A DNA stretch of 64,000 bases, from the NCBI RefSeq assembly GCF_020866845.1, contig NZ_CP086594.1:620001-684000 (forward strand), given 5' to 3'. A program made the position numbers and the translations under genes. Below, one piece after another: positions 40,924 through 49,607 of this stretch. Source of the DNA: Sphingomonas radiodurans. Its GTDB lineage: Bacteria > Pseudomonadota > Alphaproteobacteria > Sphingomonadales > Sphingomonadaceae. The first letter of the stretch is position 1, and each line of letters opens with the position of its first letter. The notes under the pieces were generated by a model. The model worked only from the letters and a program-made list of their open reading frames with translations, did not search any database and had not been told where the DNA came from.

Positions 40924-41906
40924 CGTACCACCGACAACAGCGTCTTCTCGAACCGCGCCGGATCTTCGACCTGCGGCGAGTGCCCGAGCCCGTCGAGCCG
41001 CACCAGCGTCCCCTTCGGCATTTTGGCCACCGCGCCCGGCGCGACGAGCGGGATCGCCTGGAGGAACTGGTGCAACGACGTGGGAACCTGCTGGCGCCCG
41101 AACGCGGTCTTGTCGAGCGTGCCAACGATCACCGTCGTGGGCGGCTTGATCCGATACAACTCGTGCGCGACGGGCTGCGTCTTGATCATCTCACTCGTCT
41201 TCGCCTGCGCCAGCGCGACCATGTCACGCCCCTGCCCCTCGTACATGCCTGCCAGCATCCAGACCCAACGGTCGTACGCCGGCTTCCAGGTGCCGTGGTA
41301 ATAGTTTTCCTGCTGATAGGCCTTGATCGAGGCGTAGCTCGTCTTCTTCTCGCCAGCCCATAGCGTATCGACATCGACGTACGGCAGCCCTTGCTCCGAC
41401 CGGTCGACCAAGCCGAGAGGGTTGACAAGCACCAGCCTATCTACTGCTTCCGGAAACATGATTGCGTATCGCATCGCAAGCATGCCACCCAGCGAATGAC
41501 CAACGATCGTCGCACGCGCCACGCCGCGCGAGGCGAGCAGCTTGCGCGTATTGCTCGCCAGCATCTCGAAACTGTATTGCGCCGCGCGCGGCTTGGACGA
41601 TTTGCAGAAGCCGATCTGATCGGGAATGATCACGCGATAACCGGCCTGGACCAGCGCCCGCCCGGTCGACCCCCAGGTTGCGCCGCAGAAGTTCTTGCCG
41701 TGCAGCAGCACGATCGTGCGTCCGTTCGGCCGATCGGGCGCAATATCCATGAAGACCATCGTCGCAGGCTGACCGATAACATCCACCGTCATGCTTTGCA
41801 CCGGCCATGGATAGGTAAAACGCTCGAGGTTCACACCGAAGTCAGGAGAAGATGGCGCTGCCCCCATCAGCATCGCCGCTGCAACCACTACGCCAATCGC
41901 TCGCAT
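40920..41906 (-). CDS. Alpha/beta hydrolase, exported
   Basis: 328 residues with an N-terminal signal peptide (MRAIGVVVAAAMLMGAAPSS). The fold is plain: oxyanion HG in LLHGKNFCG, nucleophile Ser138 in GHSLGG, acid in GTLDKTAFG (about 262) and His in DGLGHSPQVEDP (about 311). A periplasmic esterase or lipase-like activity is likely; the substrate is unknown. It converges with the GT87-like gene. Confidence 0.85.
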   Translation of the reverse strand: MRAIGVVVAAAMLMGAAPSSPDFGVNLERFTYPWPVQSMTVDVIGQPATMVFMDIAPDRPNGRTIVLLHGKNFCGATWGSTGRALVQAGYRVIIPDQIGFCKSSKPRAAQYSFEMLASNTRKLLASRGVARATIVGHSLGGMLAMRYAIMFPEAVDRLVLVNPLGLVDRSEQGLPYVDVDTLWAGEKKTSYASIKAYQQENYYHGTWKPAYDRWVWMLAGMYEGQGRDMVALAQAKTSEMIKTQPVAHELYRIKPPTTVIVGTLDKTAFGRQQVPTSLHQFLQAIPLVAPGAVAKMPKGTLVRLDGLGHSPQVEDPARFEKTLLSVVR

Positions 41907-41962
41907 TCGCCCTCATTCCCCGCCCGTCAGTAACATGCGTTAAACCAGCTGACGAACGGATG

Positions 41963-42322
41963 CTACGCCTTCAAAGGATCGTGCCCCCAGTTCATCAGCG
42001 AATAGCGCCAGTCGCTATGCTCCTTGTCCTTGGCGGGGCCGCCCTGCGCGAGATGGCGATGCACGTAGCCCGTCACCTTCTTCATGTGCGCGTAATCGTC
42101 GTCGCTGAGGTCCGCCTTCTTCTTGCGCTTGATATCGACGATCCGCCGGCCAGACGCATGGCCGACGCTTTCGCCCGCGTCATTGCCGTCTTCGCGCTTC
42201 CAGCCGACCCGTTTCGACTCTTCGGTGTCGAGGAACTGCTCGATCGCCGCCGGCGTCATGTTCACCGCCTCGCCGAAATCCTTGTACACTTGCTCGCGAT
42301 CTTCCTGGTCGGCCACCGGCAC
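41963..42322 (-). CDS. DUF3140 domain protein
   Basis: 119 residues matching the DUF3140 family: FGEAVNMTPAAIEQFLDTEESKRVG, GESVGHASGRRIVDIKRKKKADL and the tail HMKKVTGYVHRHLAQ...RYSLMNWGHDPLKA. Family members are small cytoplasmic proteins, basic in the middle, sometimes described as DNA-binding. The role is not established. It stands alone between a hydrolase and an amidohydrolase. Confidence 0.85.
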   Translation of the reverse strand: MPVADQEDREQVYKDFGEAVNMTPAAIEQFLDTEESKRVGWKREDGNDAGESVGHASGRRIVDIKRKKKADLSDDDYAHMKKVTGYVHRHLAQGGPAKDKEHSDWRYSLMNWGHDPLKA

Positions 42323-42362
42323 TCTCCTTCGTTCCGATGAACCAACGAGGCGACGCGACGGT

Positions 42363-43613
42363 TCAGTCGACGCACACGCCGCCCTTGATCACCGCCACCG
42401 GCCGCTCGAGCGTCGTCACGTCAGAAAGCGGATTACCCGACACCGCAACCATGTCGCCATAGCGCCCGACCGCGATCGCGCCGACGTCGCGGCTGCGACC
42501 CAGCGCCTCGGCTGCGGTAACCGTCGCGGCGCGGATCGCCTGCAGCGGCGTCATCCCGTACTGGATCATAACGCGGAACTGCTTGCCGGCGTCGCCATGC
42601 GGCATCACCCCGGCGTCGGTGCCGAACACCATCTTCGCGCCCGCCGAATTGGCCTTGCGGAAATTGTCGCGCTGGACCTGCGCGACCTCCCGGTCCTTGC
42701 GCAGATTGTCTTCGAGGATGCCGTTCTTCTTGCCCTCGGCCTGCGTGTAATCGGTGTTGTAGATGTCCATCGACAAATAGGTGCCGCGCTCCTTGGCGAG
42801 GCGGATGCCTTCGTCGTCGATCAGGCTGGCATGCTCGATCGTGTCGATCCCGGCGCTGATCGCGGCCTTGATCCCCGCCGCACCGTGCGCGTGGGCGGCG
42901 ACCTTGAGCCCCCATTGATGCGCCTCGTCGGCGATCGCGCGAAGCTCGGTTTCCGAAAGCTGCTGCTGTCCCGGCTCCGTATTGCGGCTGAAAACGCCGC
43001 CCGTCGCGCACACCTTGATCACTTCGGCGCCATATTTGCGCTGCTCGCGTACGACCTTGCGCAGCTCCTCGGGGCTATCGCCCACAGCCTTGCTGCGCTG
43101 GTTGAACGAAGGCGGGAAGAAGGTGCTGTCGCAATGACCGCCTGTCGCGCTCAGCGCATGCGCTGCGGGCACGATCCGAGGCCCGATCATCACACCCTCC
43201 TCGATCGCCTGCTTGTAGGCGACATCGGCAAAATTGTCGGAACCGACGTTGCGCACCGTCGTAAAGCCCGCGCGCAGCATCGCTGCGGCATTGCCGACAC
43301 CTTGCACTGCCCAAAATGCATCGGTGAACTGCAGTGCCTGATACGGGCCGTAGCGCGGATTGCCGTCAAGATGGACGTGCATGTCGATCAGCCCCGGCAC
43401 GAGCGTCACGTCCCCAAGATCGAGCGTCTTCGCCCCCGCCGGAGCAGCGCCGCCGATCGACGCGATCCGCCCGTCAGTGACGACGATCACCGGCCGCTCG
43501 ACGATCGCGCCCTTCTCAACATCGAGCATCCGCGCGGCCGTCACCACGACCGTCTCGGCGGTCGCGGGAACGGCGGCGATCATCGCAACGGTGGCAAGCA
43601 GAATGGACTTCAC
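42363..43613 (-). CDS. Secreted metal-dependent amidohydrolase (prolidase-like)
   Basis: 416 residues with a signal peptide (MKSILLATVAMIAAVPATAE). Metal ligands of the amidohydrolase superfamily are all visible: LIDMHVHLDG (HxH), Lys in AEVIKVCATGGVF, His in KVAAHAHGAAG, His in DTIEHASLID and Asp in VFGTDAGVMPHGD. The closest look is to Xaa-Pro dipeptidase/carboxypeptidase subfamilies found in Caulobacterales and Sphingomonadales. Its stop overlaps nothing downstream, but the MAPEG gene upstream overlaps its start by four bases (ATGA), so the two form an operon. Confidence 0.88.
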   Translation of the reverse strand: MKSILLATVAMIAAVPATAETVVVTAARMLDVEKGAIVERPVIVVTDGRIASIGGAAPAGAKTLDLGDVTLVPGLIDMHVHLDGNPRYGPYQALQFTDAFWAVQGVGNAAAMLRAGFTTVRNVGSDNFADVAYKQAIEEGVMIGPRIVPAAHALSATGGHCDSTFFPPSFNQRSKAVGDSPEELRKVVREQRKYGAEVIKVCATGGVFSRNTEPGQQQLSETELRAIADEAHQWGLKVAAHAHGAAGIKAAISAGIDTIEHASLIDDEGIRLAKERGTYLSMDIYNTDYTQAEGKKNGILEDNLRKDREVAQVQRDNFRKANSAGAKMVFGTDAGVMPHGDAGKQFRVMIQYGMTPLQAIRAATVTAAEALGRSRDVGAIAVGRYGDMVAVSGNPLSDVTTLERPVAVIKGGVCVD

Positions 43614-44080
43614 GAAACACCCCCCATGGCGTCCATCGCGCGGGAATATGCTCCCGCCGCCTGGACGATATCAACGAAAAAACCGATCCACATCGCCATC
43701 AGCGCAATCACCGACACGAGATAGACCAAGAAGCGCGCGGGCACCTTCTTCGGCCCGATGTGAATTAAGCTGTGCACCGCACGCGCCGTTACGAACAGCC
43801 ACGCGAGCGTCACTTGGATGACATTCGCCTGCGCCGTGATGATCAGCAGCGGCACCAGCGCGAAATAGAGTACCGGCATTTCGAACAGATTGGCGAGGTT
43901 GTTTGCCGGCATTTCCACCGGCTGGAAATAACGCATCGACGCCTCGCCACTGGCGAAGTCCGCTGCTTTGGGCGGGGTGCGCCTCATATGCCGCATGCGC
44001 TGGAAGAACAGCGTGAACCACACGACAAAGACGAGCGCGACCAGCGCAAACGTCGGCCACAGAATACCCAAGATCGCCAC
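43610..44080 (-). CDS. MAPEG family membrane protein
   Basis: 156 residues with four hydrophobic segments. ANNLANLFEMPVLYFALVPLL and RAVHSLIHIGPKKVPARF are MAPEG signatures (membrane-associated proteins in eicosanoid and glutathione metabolism). In bacteria their substrates are mostly unknown. It is coupled to the amidohydrolase by an ATGA overlap. Its start follows a repeat-rich intergenic region. Confidence 0.85.
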   Translation of the reverse strand: MAILGILWPTFALVALVFVVWFTLFFQRMRHMRRTPPKAADFASGEASMRYFQPVEMPANNLANLFEMPVLYFALVPLLIITAQANVIQVTLAWLFVTARAVHSLIHIGPKKVPARFLVYLVSVIALMAMWIGFFVDIVQAAGAYSRAMDAMGGVS

Positions 44081-44171
44081 AGTCCGCCCCCTTACTCGCG
44101 GGTCAGCATGGCGCGGAACTTGATGAGAGGGAAGCCAACGATCGGCGTCCGCCGGGCGCCACTACCCAACG

Positions 44172-44413
44172 CGTCACCTCGGACTTGAGCCGAGGTCCAT
44201 AGCGCCGCGAGCGCTGCCGTTCGAGCTGATACGGCGCCGGTCCCTGTCATGCCGGGCCCGTCCCGGCTCCACCGTGCCGCGAGTTCGCCAGCGGTTGGCT
44301 GGACTGCGCGGTGGATGCCGGGACAGGCCCGGCATGACGGTCGAGATGTCGTCCCTAAATTCTGATTTAGCGTCTCTGGCACTACGGTCCCGGCTCAACG
44401 CCGGGATGACGGT
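44172..44413. repeat. Cluster of REP-like palindromes (FtsB-like/MAPEG spacer)
   Basis: The 340-base gap holds no gene. It contains a hairpin of the CGTCACCTCGG type (44172-44198), a long imperfect inverted repeat of about 29 bases per arm (44247-44275 and 44310-44339, nearly identical) and a third short one, CCCGGC-TCAAC-GCCGGG, with a flanking GATGACGG (44391-44413). All share the CGTCATNCCGGG/CCCGGNATGACG style of sphingomonad intergenic repeats. Confidence 0.75.
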
Positions 44414-44420
44414 CCCACAA

Positions 44421-44735
44421 TCACCGTAGTGGAACGATAACCTCGTCGGGGTGGGCCACGTTCAGATCGCGCCGCACCAACTCGTCGACCATATCGGGGT
44501 TGGCATGCCGCGGATCGAGCAGCGCGACGCGGTTGCGCAGCATCTCACGACGCTGGTCAAGCGCGGCGAAATGCTGCTCGCGCTTGGCAAGCTGGCGCTT
44601 GTAATCGCCGAACGCCAGCAGCCCATTCGTGCCCAGCACCGCATAGCCCCCGAAGAACGCCATCACCACCAGCGCGACCGCCGGCCAGGCGGCGCGCTTC
44701 AGCACGGAGCGAAAATTGGAGGGCTTGCGGAGCAT
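44421..44735 (-). CDS. FtsB/DivIC-type septum formation initiator protein
   Basis: 104 residues: a short cytoplasmic start, one membrane helix (AAWPAVALVVMAFFGGYAVLG, about 16-36) and a coiled coil (KRQLAKREQHFAALDQRREMLRNRVALL), ending in DPRHANPDMVDELVRRDLNVAHPDEVIV. This is the layout of FtsB-like proteins that join FtsL and FtsQ at the division site. It lies just downstream of eno, a linkage common in alphaproteobacteria. I use the ATG at 44735; one at 44771 is upstream. Confidence 0.85.
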   Translation of the reverse strand: MLRKPSNFRSVLKRAAWPAVALVVMAFFGGYAVLGTNGLLAFGDYKRQLAKREQHFAALDQRREMLRNRVALLDPRHANPDMVDELVRRDLNVAHPDEVIVPLR

Positions 44736-44777
44736 CAGAGTGATTCTTGCTGAATCACCCCGTAGATTCAAGCGCTT

Positions 44778-46070
<1,293 letters not shown>

Positions 46071-46189
46071 CTACGGTGGCAGACACGGGTTCGCGATGCC
46101 CGATAACGGGGCGCGGGCGCGGCGGCAAATCGCGATGGAACCACGGCGGACGCCGCGGGGTTTCCGTTACGATCAAAGAAGGATCTATC

Positions 46190-46801
46190 ATGGCCGACGA
46201 CACCCACAAGCCAACGAACGACACCGATGTCGCGCCCCCGGCTGCTGACCCGCTGGTCCAGGTCGACTCGCTCGAACCCGCCAACCCGATGAATCCGGTC
46301 GATGCGTACCAGCCTGCCGACCCCCTGAAGGGCACATCAACCGACGGCGGCGATCCGCTGCCGCCGCTGCCCAGTGACTCGGACATCGCCGATGAGGATG
46401 ATGCCGACGAGCAGACGCCCCCGCTTAACGCGCGCCAGGCGATCAGCGACAACGTCACGAAGCTGAAGAGCGAAGCAACTGATCGTGCCCGTACCCTCGC
46501 CGACGAAGGCAAGGCCCGCGCCACCGGTGCGCTCGAACAGCTCTCGCAGATGCTCACCGACGCTGCCGAGCAGGTCGATGAGAAGCTTGGCGAGCAATAT
46601 GGTCAGTATGCGCGCAGCGCGGCGGATCAGGTGCAGGGTTTCTCCTCGTCGCTGAATGACCGAAGCGTCGAAGAACTGCTCGACGATGCGCGCGGCTTGG
46701 TACGCAAAAGCCCAGCCATGGCGATCGGCACCGCCGCAGCGTTTGGCTTCGTCGTGGCTCGGCTCCTTTCCGCAGGGCTCGACCAGCGCGACAAGGCGTG
46801 A
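46190..46801 (+). CDS. Acidic disordered protein with C-terminal membrane-anchor segment (DUF883/YqjD-like)
   Basis: 203 residues. The first 80 are acidic and Pro/Asp-rich, hence probably disordered; then comes an amphipathic helix (DNVTKLKSEATDRARTLADEGKARATGALEQLSQMLTDAA and on) and a C-terminal hydrophobic segment with RKSPAMAIGTAAAFGFVVARLL, the layout of YqjD/ElaB ribosome-tethering or envelope stress proteins. GAAGGA precedes the ATG. It leads a four-gene run in which each stop overlaps or nearly overlaps the next start. Confidence 0.7.
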   Translation: MADDTHKPTNDTDVAPPAADPLVQVDSLEPANPMNPVDAYQPADPLKGTSTDGGDPLPPLPSDSDIADEDDADEQTPPLNARQAISDNVTKLKSEATDRARTLADEGKARATGALEQLSQMLTDAAEQVDEKLGEQYGQYARSAADQVQGFSSSLNDRSVEELLDDARGLVRKSPAMAIGTAAAFGFVVARLLSAGLDQRDKA

Positions 46802-47148
46802 ACTTCATGCACGGTGATCGTGTCGATTTCGAAGAGCCGGGCATCGGCCAGCTCGTTTCCCAACTCGCTGGCGACGCCCGCGAGATGGCGCAGGCGGAGC
46901 TCGCGCTGGTCAAGGCGCGGGCCGCCGTTGCCGTTACGCGGTACAAGTGGGCGGCGGTTTATTTCGGGATTGCCAGCGTGCTCTCGCTGGCGGCACTAAT
47001 TGCGCTGCTGGTCGGCCTGATCATGACGCTGGCGACGCTGATCGGTCCGGGCTGGGCCACACTGGCAGTGGTTGGCAGCGTCTTCGTGATCGCGGGAATT
47101 CTAGCGATGATTGGTAGCGCCCGGCTTAACCGCAAGGTGGGCGCATGA
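46798..47148 (+). CDS. Phage holin family/Actinobacterial-type small membrane protein (PF07332-like)
   Basis: 116 residues with an N-terminal amphipathic helix (IGQLVSQLAGDAREMAQAELALVKARAA) and two membrane helices (about 52-74 and 83-105). This matches the 'phage holin family' (DUF1469) proteins that are chromosomal genes, not phage lysis proteins. The GTG at 46798 overlaps the preceding stop by four bases; an ATG at 46807 is an alternative. It is the second gene of the run. Confidence 0.75.
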   Translation: MNFMHGDRVDFEEPGIGQLVSQLAGDAREMAQAELALVKARAAVAVTRYKWAAVYFGIASVLSLAALIALLVGLIMTLATLIGPGWATLAVVGSVFVIAGILAMIGSARLNRKVGA

Positions 47149-47516
47149 GTGCCGATCCGGGCGCGCTGCAGGTGACCGAGGCTGAGGCGCGCGCGGCAGC
47201 GGCACGGCATCGACTGACGGAAACCGTCGGCACACTGCAGACGCGGCTCAACCCGCGCATCGTCGCGCGTGACGCCGTCGAGGGCCTCACCGAAAGCGGC
47301 GAAAAGGCATTGCGGACCGGTGTGGAAACGGCGCGTGCGCATCCGAGCGCAGTCATGGTCGCCGCGACCATCGCGGTGGCGTGGCTGGCACGACGCCGGA
47401 TCGGGGCGGCATTGCGTCTGCCCCGCAAGCGCACGGAAACAAACGCAACCGGGTTGCCGCTTGCGCGTTCGATCCCAGGTGACTGGCCGGAACCGGCCGA
47501 GAGGAAAAAGCGATGA
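47145..47516 (+). CDS. DUF3618 family protein
   Basis: 123 residues. The block HRLTETVGTLQTRLNPRIVARDAVEG is the DUF3618 helix, followed by one hydrophobic helix (SAVMVAATIAVAWLA) and a basic tail. Such proteins are regularly found beside the holin-like and DUF883-like genes in Sphingomonas and relatives. The ATG overlaps the preceding TGA by four bases. Function unknown, presumably envelope-related. Confidence 0.75.
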   Translation: MSADPGALQVTEAEARAAAARHRLTETVGTLQTRLNPRIVARDAVEGLTESGEKALRTGVETARAHPSAVMVAATIAVAWLARRRIGAALRLPRKRTETNATGLPLARSIPGDWPEPAERKKR

Positions 47517-47989
47517 CCGACTCCAAGCAATCGTCCGCCACCAATGCCGGATCCGAATCGGAGACGCTGCGCGATCGCGCGACTCACGCCTACGAAAGTG
47601 CGGTCGCGCGCGCCGAAGACACTGTTGAGACGTCGCGGGAAAAGGCGCGTGACGCTGCGCATCAGGCGTCGGATCTGGTCGAAAGCAATCCGCTGGGCAT
47701 CCTTGCCGGTGGACTGGCGCTGGGTGCGATCGTCGGCGCGCTGGTGCCGCGCAGTGATCGAGAGAAGGAATTGCTCGCGCCTGTCGGCAAGCGGATGAGC
47801 GTTGCGGCACTCGCCGCGATTGCCGCCGCAAAGGAAGCTGGGCGCAGCGAACTCGACGAGCTCGGGTTCAGCAAGGATGCGGCGCGCGAGCAAGTGAAGT
47901 CGCTGTTCCAGGGCGTTACCAAGGCGGCAACGCATGCCGGGAGTGCTGCGGCTCAGGCCGGCCGCGAAAAGATCAAGACGCCGGAATAA
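47513..47989 (+). CDS. DUF883/YtxH-like membrane-associated protein
   Basis: 158 residues. Residues 18-55 form a charged helix (DRATHAYESAVARAEDTVETSREKARDAA), followed by a Gly-rich hydrophobic helix (PLGILAGGLALGAIVGALVP) and a second helical half ending in REKIKTPE. This is the layout of membrane-tethered stress proteins. It closes the four-gene run, again with a four-base overlap at its start. Confidence 0.7.
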   Translation: MTDSKQSSATNAGSESETLRDRATHAYESAVARAEDTVETSREKARDAAHQASDLVESNPLGILAGGLALGAIVGALVPRSDREKELLAPVGKRMSVAALAAIAAAKEAGRSELDELGFSKDAAREQVKSLFQGVTKAATHAGSAAAQAGREKIKTPE

Positions 47990-48039
47990 GGCAATCGTGA
48001 TGCCTTCAATCCCGAACGCTGAAGCGATATGAGACTGGC

Positions 48040-48267
48040 ATGAGCAAGCTTCATCTCGTTTTCGGCGGCCGGGTGGCCGATCCTCGCACGCTCGATTTTG
48101 ACGATCTCACGTCCATCGACATCGTCGGCGTTTATCCTGATTATGCCTCGGCTGAGTCGGCTTGGCGTGGCGCTGCGCAGCGCACGGTCGATGATGCCGA
48201 AATGAAATACGTTGTGGTTCACCTCCACCGCTTGCTCGAGCCGGACCTGCTCAAGCGCGTACCCTGA
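48040..48267 (+). CDS. DUF4170 domain protein
   Basis: 75 residues, the normal length of DUF4170. SKLHLVFGGRVADPRT, IDIVGVYPDYASAESAWRG and AQRTVDDAEMKYVVVHLHRLLEP are family hallmarks. The fold is small and cytoplasmic; function unknown. It ends two bases from the convergent aph pseudogene. Confidence 0.88.
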   Translation: MSKLHLVFGGRVADPRTLDFDDLTSIDIVGVYPDYASAESAWRGAAQRTVDDAEMKYVVVHLHRLLEPDLLKRVP

Positions 48268-48269
48268 CG

Positions 48270-49048
48270 TCAGAACAGTTCGTCGAGCGAGCGATGCAGT
48301 ATCATTCGCTGCCAATCCGGCGGATTTAACGCGAGCGCAGCGATGAACATCGCCTGCGCCGCCGCGCCGAGCCCTCCCAAGTCGCGCCAACAAATGGCAA
48401 TGTCCTGGTACGGGTCCGCGACTCCAAGCCGCCCCGCGTCGATGCAGCCGCTGACGTTACCGGCGTCGTTGAAGAGCAGGTTACCAAGCGACAAATCGCC
48501 ATGCACGACGACCCGCCCGGTAGCGCAAGCTGCGAGAGCCTCGACCTTTGCGAGGACCTGTTTCGCGCTCCATCCGCAATGATCCGGGTCGAAGTCGTCT
48601 TCGTCAACCAGCCCTGCCGCAACACGGTCGCGAGCCTCGGGTAGCCATGCGGCAACGCTCGAATCGAACGGGCATTCGTCAGCCGGCAGATCATGTAGCG
48701 CACGCATGTACCGGCAACTGCACCGACTAGCTCGTTCGCTCGATCAGGATATTTCGATAGCCAAGCGCCGGCCGATTGCCCCGGAAGCGCCTCCGTCAGC
48801 AGCCACCCATGGCCCCTGAACGCCTCCGACGCCACGACACGAGCCGCCGGCAAGCGGCTGGCAAGCCAGCGCAATCGTGCCGCCTCGTCGAGGACCGCGT
48901 CAGCCAACCCGCCTTCACCGCATTTGAGAAACAGGTCCACCGGCCCGCCAACGAGCCGATGAACACCCGCGCCTGACTCGCCGTCATCAACCCGCACCCA
49001 CCGCCGCTCGCCGATGATATCGGCAAGCGCGGGGGGCACAGGCGGCAT
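48270..49048 (-). pseudogene. APH(3')-like aminoglycoside phosphotransferase split by a frameshift
   Basis: The N-terminal lobe is read in one frame from 49048 (WVRVDDGESGAGVHRLVGGPVDLFLKCG, LPGQSAGAW). The C-terminal lobe is read in another from about 48709 (MRALHDLPADECPFDSSVAAWL, catalytic VVHGDLSLGNLL, then GCIDAGRLGVADPYQDIAI). The HGDxxxxN and IDxGRLGVAD motifs are those of APH(3') kinases. A single base is missing near 48710, where GGTACATG probably was GGTACCATG. Rejoined, the protein is about 259 residues, the normal length. It is probably chromosomal, not recently acquired, as codon use matches the neighbours. Confidence 0.85.
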
Positions 49049-49050
49049 GA

Positions 49051-49527
49051 TCAGATGAACTCGATCTTCGACACGACGTAATAACGCTCGCCCGCCGGCA
49101 CCGAGACCTCGATCTCGTCGTCAACGCTGCGGCCGATCAACGCGCGGCCCATCGGCGAATTGTAGCTGATCCGCCCGGACTTCGCGTCAGCCTCGGTTTG
49201 GCCGACGATCTGATAGCGAACTTCCTTCTCATCCTCGTCGAGCAACGTCACGGTCGCGCCGAAGACGATCTTGTCGCCGGACAAGTCGCGCGGATCGATG
49301 ATCTGCGCGCGCGACAATTTGTCTTCGATATCGGAGATCGATGCCTCGACCTGACCCTGACGCTCCTTGGCAGCATGATATTCGGCGTTTTCGGAAAGAT
49401 CGCCGTGCGCACGCGCTTCCTCGATCGCATCGACGATCGTCGGCCGTTCGATCTTGAGCCGTTTCAGGTCTGCGGACAGCCGCTCATAGCCCTCCTGCAG
49501 CATCGGCATCTTTTCGACGGTCGCCAT
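49051..49527 (-). CDS. greA: Transcription elongation factor GreA
   Basis: 158 residues, full length. [21 protein letters not shown] leads into the antiparallel coiled coil with the acidic tip [18 protein letters not shown], which reaches into the RNA polymerase channel to rescue backtracked complexes. The C-terminal domain contains [28 protein letters not shown]. It lies downstream of carB with an 80-base gap, as in many alphaproteobacteria. Confidence 0.97.
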   Translation of the reverse strand: MATVEKMPMLQEGYERLSADLKRLKIERPTIVDAIEEARAHGDLSENAEYHAAKERQGQVEASISDIEDKLSRAQIIDPRDLSGDKIVFGATVTLLDEDEKEVRYQIVGQTEADAKSGRISYNSPMGRALIGRSVDDEIEVSVPAGERYYVVSKIEFI

Positions 49528-49607
49528 TGCGCCTGTTCCTTCAACAAAACCCCTACCCCGAGCGGCGCCCTGACCGGCCGCTTCGCACGCAACAACAATG
49601 TCGGGGA

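Noticed and set aside
44092..44382. Short open frames across the MAPEG-FtsB spacer
   Set aside because: They run through REP-like palindromes and have no start signal.
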